Shown here piece by piece: positions 35,789 through 44,843 of a stretch of 64,000 nt of DNA (its first letter is position 1; every line of letters starts with the position of its first letter). Under the pieces are notes generated by a model. The model was not told the DNA's origin. It saw only the letters and a program-made list of their open reading frames with translations, and made no database searches. The DNA comes from Sphingomonas radiodurans (lineage in GTDB: Bacteria > Pseudomonadota > Alphaproteobacteria > Sphingomonadales > Sphingomonadaceae). The stretch is taken from NCBI RefSeq assembly GCF_020866845.1, contig NZ_CP086594.1, forward strand, positions 1,736,001 to 1,800,000, written 5' to 3'. The position numbers and the translations under genes were made by a program.

Positions 35789-36616
35789 ATGAAGCTCCAC
35801 CTTCATCTCCTGTCGGACTCAACCGGAGAGACGCTGGAGAACATCGCCAAGGCCGCGCTTGCGCAATATGACGATGTCGAAACCGTGCGACACTTCTGGC
35901 CGATGGTCCGCACCGAGGCGCATCTCGATCGCATTCTGCAGGAAATCGCGCAGAATCCCGGCCTCGTCATCTATACGCTCGTGAATCCCGCAACGCGCCG
36001 CGCGCTCGAACAGCGCTGTTCGGCGCTCGGGCTCCCGATGGTCGCGCCGCTCGATCCGGTGAACGATGCGCTGTCGGGGCTGCTCGGGCAGCAGGCGAAA
36101 GCACGCCCTGGCCGCCAGCATGTGCTCGACGCGGCTTATTTCGCACGCGTCGATGCGATTCAGTTCACCATCGCGCATGACGATGGGATCGCGTGGGAGG
36201 AATGGGAGGAATCGGACATCGTCCTCGCCGGCGTGTCGCGCTCGTCCAAAACGCCGACTTCGATCTATCTCGCCAACCGCGGGTTCAAGGTCGCCAACAT
36301 CCCGATCGTCGTCGAAAGCCCGCCGCCGCGCGATCTGTTCCATCTCAAGAAGCCGCTCGTCGTTGGCCTCACCACCAGCGCCGATCGCCTGATCGCGGTG
36401 CGCCGCAATCGCTTGCTGTCGCTCAACCAGGCCCCCGAAACGCCCTATGTCGATCAGGAGGCGGTGACGCGCGAGCTGCAATATGCCCGCCGCATGTTCG
36501 CCGACAATGGCTGGCCGGTGATTGATGTCACGCGCCGCTCGATCGAGGAAACCGCCGCGGCGATCATCGCGCTCGTCAACGAACGCCGCGGTGACGCGGT
36601 CGTCACCGATAATTGA
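35789..36616 (+). CDS. ppsR: Pyruvate, phosphate dikinase regulatory protein (DUF299)
   Basis: A 275-residue bifunctional kinase/pyrophosphorylase. The starting segment HLHLLSDSTGETLE is typical; the P-loop-like GVSRSSKTPTSIYLAN is near residue 150 and ELQYARRMFADNGWPVIDVT is near the end. These enzymes switch PEP synthase or PPDK by ADP-dependent phosphorylation. ATG 35789 follows the DnaA-box region by 18 bp. In many alphaproteobacteria this gene flanks oriC (RP001-like). The gene starts the rightward operon with maf, aroE, coaE and dnaQ. Confidence 0.92.
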   Translation: MKLHLHLLSDSTGETLENIAKAALAQYDDVETVRHFWPMVRTEAHLDRILQEIAQNPGLVIYTLVNPATRRALEQRCSALGLPMVAPLDPVNDALSGLLGQQAKARPGRQHVLDAAYFARVDAIQFTIAHDDGIAWEEWEESDIVLAGVSRSSKTPTSIYLANRGFKVANIPIVVESPPPRDLFHLKKPLVVGLTTSADRLIAVRRNRLLSLNQAPETPYVDQEAVTRELQYARRMFADNGWPVIDVTRRSIEETAAAIIALVNERRGDAVVTDN

Positions 36617-36626
36617 GTCGCCTGCC

Positions 36627-37217
36627 ATGCGGTTGATCCTCGCCTCGCAATCCGCGTCGCGCCGCGCGATGCTCGAAGCCGCCGGTGTGCCGTTCGAGGC
36701 GCAGGCTGCGATGGTCGACGAGGATGCCGCCAAGGCGTCGCTCGGTCACTTGCCGCCGCGCGATCTCGCCGATGCGCTCGCCGAGCTGAAGGCGCTGAAG
36801 GTGTCGCAGCGCGATCCGCAGGCGCTGGTGCTCGGGTCGGACAGCCTCGCCGTGCTCGACGACGGCACGATCCTGTCCAAACCGAATGACCGTGCGCAGG
36901 CCGCCGAGCATCTCGCGATGATGTCGGGCCGTCGCCACGATCTCGTCAGCGCCGCGGTGATCGCCGAGGGCGGGCGCGCCGTGTGGCGGCACGTCGACAA
37001 GGCGGTGATGCATGTCCGCCCGCTGTCCTACAGCTTCATCGAGACGTATCTTGATGCCGAATGGCCGGCGATCGCGGGATGCGTCGGCTGTTATCGGATC
37101 GAGGGGCCGGGGGTGCAATTGTTCAGTCGCGTCGATGGCAGCCAGTTCACCGTGCTCGGCATGCCGCTGCTGCCGCTGCTCGGCTATCTGCGCGAGCGCC
37201 AGCTGCTCGGCGCCTGA
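36627..37217 (+). CDS. Maf family nucleotide pyrophosphatase (second copy)
   Basis: A 196-residue protein from ATG 36627. LILASQSASRRAMLEAAG is the signature; LVLGSDSLAVLDDG and LSKPNDRAQAAEHLAMMSG match the Maf active-site blocks; Cys-rich GCVGCYRIEGPG follows. It resembles the YceF/m7GTP-type more than YhdE, but the subfamily is uncertain. It overlaps aroE by one base (TGATG). Confidence 0.88.
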   Translation: MRLILASQSASRRAMLEAAGVPFEAQAAMVDEDAAKASLGHLPPRDLADALAELKALKVSQRDPQALVLGSDSLAVLDDGTILSKPNDRAQAAEHLAMMSGRRHDLVSAAVIAEGGRAVWRHVDKAVMHVRPLSYSFIETYLDAEWPAIAGCVGCYRIEGPGVQLFSRVDGSQFTVLGMPLLPLLGYLRERQLLGA

Positions 37218-38086
37218 TGGAGAAAAACGCGCCAGTGCCTCAACTTCCTCAACATTCGATTGCAGATCCTGCAATCGTCCGCCCGTACGCCGAGGTGATC
37301 GGCGATCCGATCGCCCACTCCAAGTCCCCGATGATCCACGGTTTCTGGCTTGAGAAGCTCGGCATCGACGCAGAATACCGCGCGACGCACGTAACACCCG
37401 AGGATTTGCCGAAATTCATCGATGATCGCCGCGCGGATCCGGCGTGGCGTGGCTGCAACGTCACCATCCCGCACAAGGTCGCGATGCTCGATCTGGTCGA
37501 CGATCCCGGCGGCGTGCGCGACAGCATCGGCGCGATGAACACCGTCGTGCGGGATGAAAAGGGCAGGGTGTTCGGCACCAACACCGACGCTGCCGGCTTC
37601 TACGCCCCCATCGCCGACCTCGATCTCGCCGGTGCGCCGGTAGCGATCGTCGGCGCCGGTGGCGCGGCACGTGCGATCCTGTTTGCGCTGGCCACGATGG
37701 ACGTCGGCAAGGTCACGATCCTCAACCGCTCACCACTGAAGGCCGCGGCGCTGCTCGGCCGCTTCGGCCTGAAGGGCGAAGCCCTACCGCTCACTGCTCG
37801 CCTCCCGGCCGCGAAACTCCTCGTCAACACCAGCGCGCTCGGGATGGAAGGCCAACCCCCGCTCGATCTCGATCTGCTCCCGCTTCCCCCCGAAGCGATC
37901 GTTTACGACATCGTCTATGCCCCGCTCCACACCCCGCTGCTCGATGCCGCGGAGGCGAGGGGCCTCGACACGATCGATGGCCTGGAAATGCTCGTCGGCC
38001 AGGCCGCCGCCGCCTTCGAACTCTTCTTCGGCCAACCCGCGCCACGCGAACACGACGGCGAACTGCGCGAGAAGCTCCTCGTTTGA
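37217..38086 (+). CDS. aroE: Shikimate dehydrogenase
   Basis: A 289-residue NADPH enzyme. Substrate motif GDPIAHSKSPMIHGFW near residue 30; catalytic Lys-Asp from NVTIPHKVAML and TNTDAAGF; NADP loop IVGAGGAARAIL near 140. It reduces 3-dehydroshikimate to shikimate. ATG 37217 overlaps the maf stop. The C-terminal Gln in EMLVGQAAAAFELF is conserved. A palindrome (38091-38108) separates it from coaE. Confidence 0.95.
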   Translation: MEKNAPVPQLPQHSIADPAIVRPYAEVIGDPIAHSKSPMIHGFWLEKLGIDAEYRATHVTPEDLPKFIDDRRADPAWRGCNVTIPHKVAMLDLVDDPGGVRDSIGAMNTVVRDEKGRVFGTNTDAAGFYAPIADLDLAGAPVAIVGAGGAARAILFALATMDVGKVTILNRSPLKAAALLGRFGLKGEALPLTARLPAAKLLVNTSALGMEGQPPLDLDLLPLPPEAIVYDIVYAPLHTPLLDAAEARGLDTIDGLEMLVGQAAAAFELFFGQPAPREHDGELREKLLV

Positions 38087-38090
38087 TGTA

Positions 38091-38108
38091 CCCCGGCGAA
38101 GGCCGGGG
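38091..38108. repeat. Short palindrome between aroE and coaE
   Basis: CCCCGGC, loop of about four bases, GCCGGGG: the core CCCCGGCGAAGGCCGGGG is a common sphingomonad intergenic repeat. Seven-bp stem, no U-tract. Confidence 0.55.
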
Positions 38109-38141
38109 CCAGCATCGGGCCGCTCGTAACAAGGAGGAAGA

Positions 38142-38735
38142 ATGCTCAAACTAGGCCTCACCGGCTCGATCGGCATGGGCAAATCCACCGTCGCGAAGAT
38201 GTTCGCCGACGAAGGCGTGCCGGTCTTCGACGCCGATGCCGAAGTCCACAAGCTGCAAGGCCCCGCCGGCCGAGTCGTCGCCGCGATCGAAGCCCGCTTC
38301 CCCGGCACGACCAACGAAAACGGCGTCGACCGCGCCACGCTCGGGCAAGCCGTGCTCGGCGACGATGCGGCGATGAAGGCGCTTGAAGCGATCGTCCACC
38401 CCGCCGTCGGCGAAGAACGCGCCAAGTTCCTGGCGCAGCACGCCGCCGCCCCGCTCGTCGTGTTCGATATCCCCCTGCTCTATGAAACCGGCGGCCAGCG
38501 CGCCGTCGACATGGTCGCCGTCGTCTCCGCCGCGCCCGAGATCCAGCGCGCCCGCACGTTGCAGCGCCCCGGCATGAGCGACGCCAAGTTCGACGCGATC
38601 CTCGCCCGCCAGGTGCCCGATGCCGACAAGCGCGCGCGCGCCGATTTCGTCATCCCCACCGATGTGCCGCTCGACGAAACCCGCGCTCACGTCCGCCGCG
38701 TGATCGCTTGCCTCAAGGCAGGGGAAGGCCGATAA
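38142..38735 (+). CDS. coaE: Dephospho-CoA kinase
   Basis: A 197-residue P-loop kinase. Walker A GLTGSIGMGKST at the start, DADAEVHKL for CoA binding, and FDIPLLYET for the lid base region. It phosphorylates the 3'-OH of dephospho-CoA. AAGGAGGAAGA precedes the ATG at 38142, a strong ribosome binding site. The dnaQ gene follows 8 bp later. Confidence 0.95.
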   Translation: MLKLGLTGSIGMGKSTVAKMFADEGVPVFDADAEVHKLQGPAGRVVAAIEARFPGTTNENGVDRATLGQAVLGDDAAMKALEAIVHPAVGEERAKFLAQHAAAPLVVFDIPLLYETGGQRAVDMVAVVSAAPEIQRARTLQRPGMSDAKFDAILARQVPDADKRARADFVIPTDVPLDETRAHVRRVIACLKAGEGR

Positions 38736-38743
38736 CGTCTCGA

Positions 38744-39430
38744 ATGCGCGAGATCGTATTCGATACCGAAACGACGGGTTTCACCTTCGGCGATGACCGG
38801 ATGGTCGAGATTGGCTGCGTCGAGCTGGTCAATCGCTGCGAGACCGGGCGCACCTTCCACGCCTATTTCCATCCCGAGCGCACGATGCCGCCGGGTGCCT
38901 TCGCGATCCACGGCCTGTCGGACGTGTTCCTGTCCGACAAGCCGCGCTTCCACGCCGTCGCCGACGAGTTGATCGCCTTCATCGGTGATGCCCCGCTGAT
39001 CGCGCACAATGCCTCGTTCGACTTCGGCTTTTTGAACGGCGAGCTCGGCCGCTGCGGCCGCGACGCCGTTTGCACGACGCGGATGATCGATACGCTGGCC
39101 ATCGCCAAGCAGCGTCATCCCGGCGCGAAACTGTCGCTCGATGCCTTGTGCTCGCGCTACGGCATCGATCGCTCGCACCGCGTGGTGCACGGTGCACTGC
39201 TCGACGCGCAATTGCTCGCGCAAGTCTATGTCGAGCTGCGCGGCGGGCGGCAGATCGGGCTCTCTCTGGTCAGCGATCTGATCGCCGACACCGTCATGGC
39301 AAACACCACGACGCCGCGAACCGTTCGTCCGCCGCGGCAATTCGCGGCGAGCGATGCGGAACTTGCGGCGCATGCGGCGTTCATGACGAAGGTCAAGAAT
39401 CCGATCTGGGGGGCCGCGGCGTCCGGTTGA
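38744..39430 (+). CDS. dnaQ: DNA polymerase III subunit epsilon (3'-5' exonuclease)
   Basis: A 228-residue proofreading exonuclease. Exo I FDTETTGF at residue 5; Exo II IAHNASFDFGFLN; Exo III-epsilon HGALLDAQLL with the catalytic His. The C-terminal 40 residues tether to the alpha subunit. ATG 38744 comes 8 bases after coaE. In Rickettsiales and Caulobacter dnaQ is in the same region near oriC. Confidence 0.95.
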   Translation: MREIVFDTETTGFTFGDDRMVEIGCVELVNRCETGRTFHAYFHPERTMPPGAFAIHGLSDVFLSDKPRFHAVADELIAFIGDAPLIAHNASFDFGFLNGELGRCGRDAVCTTRMIDTLAIAKQRHPGAKLSLDALCSRYGIDRSHRVVHGALLDAQLLAQVYVELRGGRQIGLSLVSDLIADTVMANTTTPRTVRPPRQFAASDAELAAHAAFMTKVKNPIWGAAASG

Positions 39431-39483
39431 CGCCCAACGCCCCGGCGCATCACGCCGGGCCAGCTTGAATGGAGTAAAAGTCG

Positions 39484-40074
39484 ATGGATATCCGGATTTC
39501 TGGCCACCAGGTCGATACGGGCGAGGCGCTGAAGGATCATGTCGACACCCGCTTGCAGGGCATCGCCGACAAGTATTTCAGCCGCGCAATCTCGGCGCAG
39601 GTCACGTTCGGCACCGGGCCGCACGACAATGGCTTCAGCTGCGATATCATCGCGCATGTGATGCAGGGTCTGGTGCTGAAGGGCAGCAACGATGCGTTCG
39701 ACGCGCATCTCGCGTTCGATGGCGCTGCCGACAAGATTGAGAAGCAGCTGCGCCGCTACATGCGCCGCCTGAAGGATCGTCACGCCGGCCAGGCCGCGGC
39801 CGTCGCCGAGAACGGTGGCTACGACAATTCGAACGCTGGCTATACGCTGTTCGCCGAACACACGAGCGAAGACGATGTCGGCGAAGCCCCGCTGATCGTC
39901 GCCGAAACCCGGGTCGACGTGCCAGACGCGACCGTGTCCGATGCGGTGATGATGCTCGATCTGCGCAACACTGCCGCGCTGCTCTTCAAGAACAGCGGCA
40001 CGGGATCATACAACATGGTCTATCGCCGCGGTGACGGCACGATCGGCTGGGTCGAACCGCAGCGCGCGGGCTGA
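39484..40074 (+). CDS. hpf: Ribosome hibernation-promoting factor, long form
   Basis: A 196-residue protein. Residues 1-110 match the HPF/YfiA fold (MDIRISGHQVDTGEALKDHV; DKIEKQLRRYMRRLKDRH); residues 140-196 carry the long-form dimerising tail (PDATVSDAVMMLDLRN, NMVYRRGDGTIGWVEP). It joins two 70S ribosomes into 100S dimers in stationary phase. ATG 39484 follows GGAGTAAAAGTCG. It precedes ptsN, as is common (rpoN-hpf-ptsN). Confidence 0.95.
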   Translation: MDIRISGHQVDTGEALKDHVDTRLQGIADKYFSRAISAQVTFGTGPHDNGFSCDIIAHVMQGLVLKGSNDAFDAHLAFDGAADKIEKQLRRYMRRLKDRHAGQAAAVAENGGYDNSNAGYTLFAEHTSEDDVGEAPLIVAETRVDVPDATVSDAVMMLDLRNTAALLFKNSGTGSYNMVYRRGDGTIGWVEPQRAG

Positions 40075-40086
40075 CGGTCAAGCAAA

Positions 40087-40569
40087 ATGGCGAGTGACCT
40101 GAGCGACCTCCTGCTCCCCGACCTTGTCGTGGTGGGGGTCGCGGCAACCAGCAAGAAAAGCCTGTTCCAGCATCTGGGCGCGCTCGTCGCCCCGGTGCTG
40201 GCGCTCGACGCCGCGACCGTGACGGCGGCGCTGGCCGATCGGGAACGCCTCGGCTCCACCGGCTTCGGCGGCGGCGTCGCGATCCCGCACGCCCGCATCG
40301 AAGGGCTGCCACGGATCGTAATCGTCGTCGCCCGGCTGTTGCAGCCGATCGAATTCAACGCGGTCGATGATGTGCCGATCGATATTGCCGTGGCGATGCT
40401 CTCGCCGCCCGATGCCGGCGCCGATCATCTCAAGGCGCTGGCACGCGTCTCGCGGCGCTTCCGTGACCGCAATTTCGTCGCCAAGCTGCGCGGCGCCGGA
40501 TCGCGCGACGCGCTCTACGCCTTGCTCACCGCGGACGAGTCGGGGAGCGGCAAGCGTGACGCGGCCTGA
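40087..40569 (+). CDS. ptsN: PTS IIA-like nitrogen regulatory protein
   Basis: A 160-residue EIIA(Ntr). The phosphorylated His is in GGGVAIPHARIEGLP near residue 65. It takes phosphate from NPr and regulates K uptake, nitrogen and other targets. Same order as in other proteobacteria after hpf. Its end overlaps the thioesterase gene by 14 bases. Confidence 0.93.
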   Translation: MASDLSDLLLPDLVVVGVAATSKKSLFQHLGALVAPVLALDAATVTAALADRERLGSTGFGGGVAIPHARIEGLPRIVIVVARLLQPIEFNAVDDVPIDIAVAMLSPPDAGADHLKALARVSRRFRDRNFVAKLRGAGSRDALYALLTADESGSGKRDAA

Positions 40570-41011
40570 AGGCGCGAAGGCGCATTATCGCGCGCTCGAA
40601 TCGCTCTACGCGGCGGCGCCGATCAACAGGATGTTCGCCTCGACGCTGGCGATCGCCGAGCCTGGCGTCGCGCGGATCAGCTTCGAGATCTCACGTGAGC
40701 ATTTCCACGCCGCCGGCGCGGCGCACGGCACCGCCTATTTCAAGATGCTCGATGATGCGGCGTTCTATGCCTGCAACAGCCTGATCACCGATCGCTTCCT
40801 GCTCACAACTCAGTTCAACCTGGTGCTCACCCGCCCCCTGTCGGCTGGCCCCGTGATTGCTGAGGGCCGCTGGGTGAGTGGCCAGCGCCGCGTGTTCGTC
40901 GGTGATGCACGGCTGATCGCGGCGGATGGCGAGGAAGTGGCGCGCGGCACCGGCACGTTCATGCGCAGTCGCATCGCACTCGCCACGCTGCCGGGATATC
41001 GCATCGGATGA
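40556..41011 (+). CDS. PaaI-like hot-dog thioesterase
   Basis: A 151-residue hot-dog fold from GTG 40556 (GGGGAGCGGC ribosome binding site). HFHAAGAAHGTAYFKMLDDAAF contains the His-Gly-Gly-like and Asp positions of PaaI enzymes, with the exact HGxxxxxxDD spacing. Likely an acyl-CoA thioesterase. The start lies within the ptsN 3' end and its stop is overlapped by the next gene, implying coupling. Confidence 0.85.
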   Translation: MTRPEGAKAHYRALESLYAAAPINRMFASTLAIAEPGVARISFEISREHFHAAGAAHGTAYFKMLDDAAFYACNSLITDRFLLTTQFNLVLTRPLSAGPVIAEGRWVSGQRRVFVGDARLIAADGEEVARGTGTFMRSRIALATLPGYRIG

Positions 41012-41337
41012 ACGGTCGCCTGCCGACGCATCTGCTCGTCGGTGCCTTGCTCCGCCGCGTCAACGATGCCGGCGGAATCGCCGTGATCCGCGCCCGCGGC
41101 GATGCCGATACCGGCGCGATCCTGGTGCTGCTGGAGCAGGAAAACCGCCTGCTCGAACGCGCGATCGACATCGACGGGAACGACGTGTTGATCCCCAGCG
41201 GCCCCGCCGCCACTAGCACCGACTCGCCCGATGATTACTGGATGAAGCGGCGCGCGCGCGATCCGGATCTATGGGTGGTTGCTCTGGACGTCCCGCACGG
41301 CGAACGGTTCGCCGCTGAAACGATCCTCGGTAATTGA
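41008..41337 (+). CDS. DUF1491 family protein
   Basis: A 109-residue soluble protein (MNGRLPTHLLVGALLRRVND) with GDADTGAILVLLEQE and DDYWMKRRARDPDLWVVALDV, matching DUF1491 in alphaproteobacteria. No function known. It overlaps the thioesterase gene by four bases and ends the operon. Confidence 0.8.
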   Translation: MNGRLPTHLLVGALLRRVNDAGGIAVIRARGDADTGAILVLLEQENRLLERAIDIDGNDVLIPSGPAATSTDSPDDYWMKRRARDPDLWVVALDVPHGERFAAETILGN

Positions 41338-41496
41338 CTGGTAACCGCCCAGCGGCGAGCGGACTGACATTGATGTAAGCGTTGTGCTGCGGCGGGTGCG
41401 ATCCGTTCGGTGACGCAGTCGGGGGGATCCCGGCCGATCAACGTTCCGCCTCGGAACATGCGATCGCTGCCGAGTACCCACCGCCTTTGACTGTTG

Positions 41497-42126
41497 ATGA
41501 TGCCGTTTTTCTCTCGGGCTGCGATCGCCGTGGCCATGACGATCTCTTTTCTGGGCCTTAGCGCGCACAGCACGCCAGGCCTGGCTGCCGAAGTCGAGCA
41601 TCCGCTCCCGCGGCCCACCACGATGGTGGCACCCGTCGAAAGTCCGGCGACCATCGCGCTTCCTGCGCCCGCCGACCTTGCAGATGATGAACTCGCAGCC
41701 GGCGGTTCGGTTGCCTATCCCACGCTCGCCGCAGCGGTGGCCGCACAGTCGCACCATGATGGTGACGACGAAGCGATCCAGTGCCTCGCCGGCGCGATCT
41801 TCTACGAAGCCAAGGGCGAGCCGCTTTCGGGCCAGCTCGCGGTCGCCGACGTGATCCTCAATCGGTCGAAATCGGGTCGCTTCCCGTCCGACGTGTGCCA
41901 GGTCGTCACGCAGCGCGGTCAGTTCAGCTTCGTGCGTGGTGGTCGCATCCCCTCGATCGACGAAAGCAGCCGCTACTATCGCACCGCGGTCGCGGTCGCG
42001 AAGGTAGCGCTCGCTGAGGCCTGGAAGAGCGATGCCGAACGCGCGCTTTACTTCAACCGCGGCCGTGCGCCGGCGGCGGGGCTGCGCAAGGTCGCCTCGA
42101 TCGGCAACCACATCTTCTGGCGCTGA
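41497..42126 (+). CDS. Cell-wall hydrolase, SleB-like
   Basis: A 209-residue exported protein starting at ATG 41497 or 41500 (a TTG at 41494 also fits). Signal peptide FSRAAIAVAMTISFLGLSAHS. The C-terminal domain AIQCLAGAIFYEAKGEPLSG, VADVILNRSKSGRFP, CQVVTQRGQFSF is the hydrolase_2 (SleB) domain; the Glu in YEAKGE is the likely catalytic residue. It cleaves peptidoglycan in the periplasm. The link region 40-95 is Ala/Pro rich. Confidence 0.9.
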   Translation: MMPFFSRAAIAVAMTISFLGLSAHSTPGLAAEVEHPLPRPTTMVAPVESPATIALPAPADLADDELAAGGSVAYPTLAAAVAAQSHHDGDDEAIQCLAGAIFYEAKGEPLSGQLAVADVILNRSKSGRFPSDVCQVVTQRGQFSFVRGGRIPSIDESSRYYRTAVAVAKVALAEAWKSDAERALYFNRGRAPAAGLRKVASIGNHIFWR

Positions 42127-42164
42127 GCCTTTCAATCGTTCCTCTATTGTTCTAACGATCGGGC

Positions 42165-42656
42165 GTGCTGACCACGCCTGATTCCTGCATCGACGATCCG
42201 CTGTCGCCATTGTGCGCGGCGGATGTCGTGCGCGGCGTCACCCGCCTGTTGCTGCGGCACGAACTGGTGGCGATGAAGGAAGTCCCGCTCGATGGCGGGC
42301 GCCGCGTCGACCTGATGGCGATCGATCCGCGCGGGCAGATCACGATCGTCGAGATCAAGGTATCGCGCGCGGATTTGCTGGGTGACGGCAAGTGGCAGGA
42401 TTATCTGCCGCACTGCGATCGCTTCTTTTGGGCCGTCCCGGCGGGGTTCGATCATGCTCCGATCGCCAGCGCCGCCTTCCTGCCCGAACGCACCGGGCTG
42501 ATCGTCGCCGATCGCTACGACGCCGCAGTGGTGCGCGAGGCGAAGACCGAACCGATGAACTCGCACGCGCGCAAGAAATGCACATTGGCCTTTGCGCGGC
42601 GTGCAGCACGCCGGCTGGTTGCTTTGTCGGATCCCGAAGCCGTCCAAGGCTGGTAA
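42165..42656 (+). CDS. mmcB: MmcB family DNA repair protein
   Basis: A 163-residue protein from GTG 42165. It contains a restriction-endonuclease-like core (GGRRVDLMAIDPRGQITIVEIKVSRADLLGD), where Asp, Glu and Lys are placed as in PD-(D/E)xK nucleases. In Caulobacter MmcB is an SOS-linked protein acting with ImuA-ImuB-DnaE2 related repair. No LexA site was searched for in detail. Convergent to the Crp/Fnr gene. Confidence 0.85.
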   Translation: MLTTPDSCIDDPLSPLCAADVVRGVTRLLLRHELVAMKEVPLDGGRRVDLMAIDPRGQITIVEIKVSRADLLGDGKWQDYLPHCDRFFWAVPAGFDHAPIASAAFLPERTGLIVADRYDAAVVREAKTEPMNSHARKKCTLAFARRAARRLVALSDPEAVQGW

Positions 42657-42666
42657 GCAGCGTCGC

Positions 42667-43383
42667 TTAGACTACGGCGATGTTCGGCAGCCGATGTTCC
42701 ACGACATGCATCAGATGCTCGACATCCTTCAGCCGCGCCACGCCGCCGCGCAGATCGAGCAAATTCTCCCGCCGCAGCCGCTGCAACGTTCGGTTCACGT
42801 GAACACTGGTCAGCCCGAGCAGGTCGCCGAACGTCTCCTGCGTCAGCGGCAACGGGAAATTGTCGTCAGTGCCCATCCCGACCAGCGCCAGTCGATCCCT
42901 GATCTCCAGGATGAAATCGATGATCCGCTCATAGGCATTGAGCCGACCCAGCCGCGCGACTTGCCGATACAGGTAGAATTCGTCGAGCGCCCCGCTGCGG
43001 GTATAGGCGTCGATAAGCCCATGCTGGTGCGGTAGCGGCCGTGGCACGGCGCACAGGACCACCTCGGTCAGCGCCGAGATCGCGGTCGGCGCCATCGCGT
43101 TGCGCTGTTCGCACACGCCGATCAGATCGCCCGGCAGCAGCAGGCTCAGGATCTGCCGCCGGCCATCCCGGAAGATCCGCGATCGGCACGCCCACCCCGA
43201 AAGCACCATGCTCGGCTCGGCCGCGCGCTTGCCCTCTGCCATGATCTCGCGATGCGCTGCAGTCTTGCGCCGTGTCGCACCAGCCGACGACAAGGCGTCG
43301 AGCTCATCCGCGTCCAGCGAGGCGAGCCGGCTCAGCCGGCCCATGGCGGCGGCATCGGGGAACGATTGGAGGTGTCGGTTCAT
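42667..43383 (-). CDS. Crp/Fnr family transcriptional regulator (second)
   Basis: A 238-residue regulator. Sensor part SGWACRSRIFRDGRRQ and PGDLIG, DNA-binding part PLPLTQETFGDLLGLT and recognition helix VHVNRTLQRLRREN, very like the protein at 500-1225. No Fnr cysteines. It lies beside an HWE kinase on the same strand, 31 bp away, pointing to a role in stress or light signalling. Confidence 0.87.
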   Translation of the reverse strand: MNRHLQSFPDAAAMGRLSRLASLDADELDALSSAGATRRKTAAHREIMAEGKRAAEPSMVLSGWACRSRIFRDGRRQILSLLLPGDLIGVCEQRNAMAPTAISALTEVVLCAVPRPLPHQHGLIDAYTRSGALDEFYLYRQVARLGRLNAYERIIDFILEIRDRLALVGMGTDDNFPLPLTQETFGDLLGLTSVHVNRTLQRLRRENLLDLRGGVARLKDVEHLMHVVEHRLPNIAVV

Positions 43384-43414
43384 CTCACGCTAACGTCTCG
43401 AATCACGGGATAGT

Positions 43415-44185
43415 TCAGAACCAATTGCGTATGCTCGGATTCGGCTCTGGCCGCGCCTGCAGCGGAATGGCGATCCGGCATGAAATGCCGCCCGGCAGCA
43501 GATCGAAACGCGTGCTCGCCGCAACCTGATAGGGCAGGGCATGCTCGATGAACTCGCGTCCGAATCCCCGGCGCACCGGGACGGACGCGAGCACCGCTAC
43601 GCCGCTCTCCAGCCACTCGACGACGAGGTCGCCGTCGGCTGTATGCCATCGCACGTTGAGGCGGGTGCGCTTGTCTGGGGTCGAAAGCGCACCGAACTTC
43701 ACCGCATTGGTCGCCAGCTCATGGATCGCGAGGCCGAGCGCTTGCGCCACGTCGTTCGGGATCGCCACGTCCTCGCCTTCGATCTCGATCCGTTCGTCGA
43801 ATTCGAAGCTTTGAAATTCATCGCGCACGATATCTTCGAGATAGCTCGGCCCAAGCGGGTTCACGCCGCGCGCCACCTGGAAGCGGGCAAGCGCATCCAG
43901 CCGCCCGCGGAAGTGATCGGCGACATCCGCCGACGAGTGGCCCGATTCGATCGTCCGCGAAAAGATCGAGCGGATCACCGCGAGCATGTTGCGGACGCGA
44001 TGCTGAAGCTCCGCCCGGAGCAGTTTCTCGCGCTCCACCGCTTCGGCGCGCTCGCGCTCATATTTCGTCAGCTGACGCCGCACCGATGCGAGCTCGATGC
44101 GCAGCCGCTCGATCTCGTCCGGCGAAGAGCTTGCCGCGCCTGCGCCTGTATCGAGCCGATGCGGCTCAGGGACATTCTCTATCAC
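43415..44185 (-). CDS. HWE-family sensor histidine kinase, soluble
   Basis: A 256-residue protein with no membrane segment or PAS domain. A coiled coil (residues about 20-60, LRIELASVRRQLTKYERER) leads into the HWE phosphoacceptor box ELQHRVRNMLAVIRSI near residue 60. The ATP-binding part has LGLAIHELATNAVKFGAL. It phosphorylates a receiver, probably the divergent one at 44452. Such kinases often feed the alphaproteobacterial general stress response. Starts ATG 44185. Confidence 0.92.
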   Translation of the reverse strand: MIENVPEPHRLDTGAGAASSSPDEIERLRIELASVRRQLTKYERERAEAVEREKLLRAELQHRVRNMLAVIRSIFSRTIESGHSSADVADHFRGRLDALARFQVARGVNPLGPSYLEDIVRDEFQSFEFDERIEIEGEDVAIPNDVAQALGLAIHELATNAVKFGALSTPDKRTRLNVRWHTADGDLVVEWLESGVAVLASVPVRRGFGREFIEHALPYQVAASTRFDLLPGGISCRIAIPLQARPEPNPSIRNWF

Positions 44186-44451
44186 GTACCTACATCGCCA
44201 AATAAGGGGTGATGCGCGCTTGAACGCGCCACCGTTGCCCGAGTGTCCCGTAATATCTTGATATTCGGCTCTAGCAACGACGGTTGAACCAATTGACGGG
44301 GCTCGAAGTGCCGTGGCTTGATCTAATTAGGCACGAATGCACGCGCCCGGCGTTACCTTTTCGAAACCGACAGGCATGTTCGATCTCCGTAACGTTCAGC
44401 ATCTGCGTTAGATGACCGTGTGGCAGATCATTGACGAGGGGAAAATGAGAG

Positions 44452-44826
44452 ATGGATGAGCACAGGCTGGAGGGGCGCCGGGTTCTCGTCGTCGAGGACG
44501 AATATCTTTTGGCGGCAGACCTTTCGCAGGCACTGCGTGCGGCAGGAGCCGAGGTGATCGGCCCCGTTGCGAGCGTACGGCATGCCGCCGAGATGGTGGC
44601 TGCGGACACCGGCATCGACGCGGCGATCCTCGACATCAATCTGCGCGGCGACATGATCTTTCCGGTGGCCGACATGCTGGCCGAGAGGAATATCCCGTTC
44701 GCCTTCGTCACCGGTTACGATCAATGGGCATTGCCCGATCGGTTCAGCAACGTCGCCTGGGTGGAAAAGCCGTTCAAGGCGCCCAACGTCGCTGCCGTGC
44801 TCGCGCCGTTGCTGCGCGTGCACTGA
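44452..44826 (+). CDS. Single-domain response regulator
   Basis: A 124-residue receiver only. VLVVEDEYLLA has the acidic pair; phospho-Asp is in DAAILDINLRG near residue 64; the Lys in WVEKPF is conserved. No output domain. Likely a phosphorelay partner of the HWE kinase 266 bp away. Divergent; the gap between them shows no element I can name. Confidence 0.92.
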   Translation: MDEHRLEGRRVLVVEDEYLLAADLSQALRAAGAEVIGPVASVRHAAEMVAADTGIDAAILDINLRGDMIFPVADMLAERNIPFAFVTGYDQWALPDRFSNVAWVEKPFKAPNVAAVLAPLLRVH

Positions 44827-44843
44827 GCGCAGCGGTGCGGCGC

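Noticed and set aside
42792..42807. GTTCACGTGAAC palindrome as another parS
   Set aside because: It is the coding sequence for the conserved HVNR recognition helix of the Crp/Fnr protein and mismatches the parS flanks at several positions.
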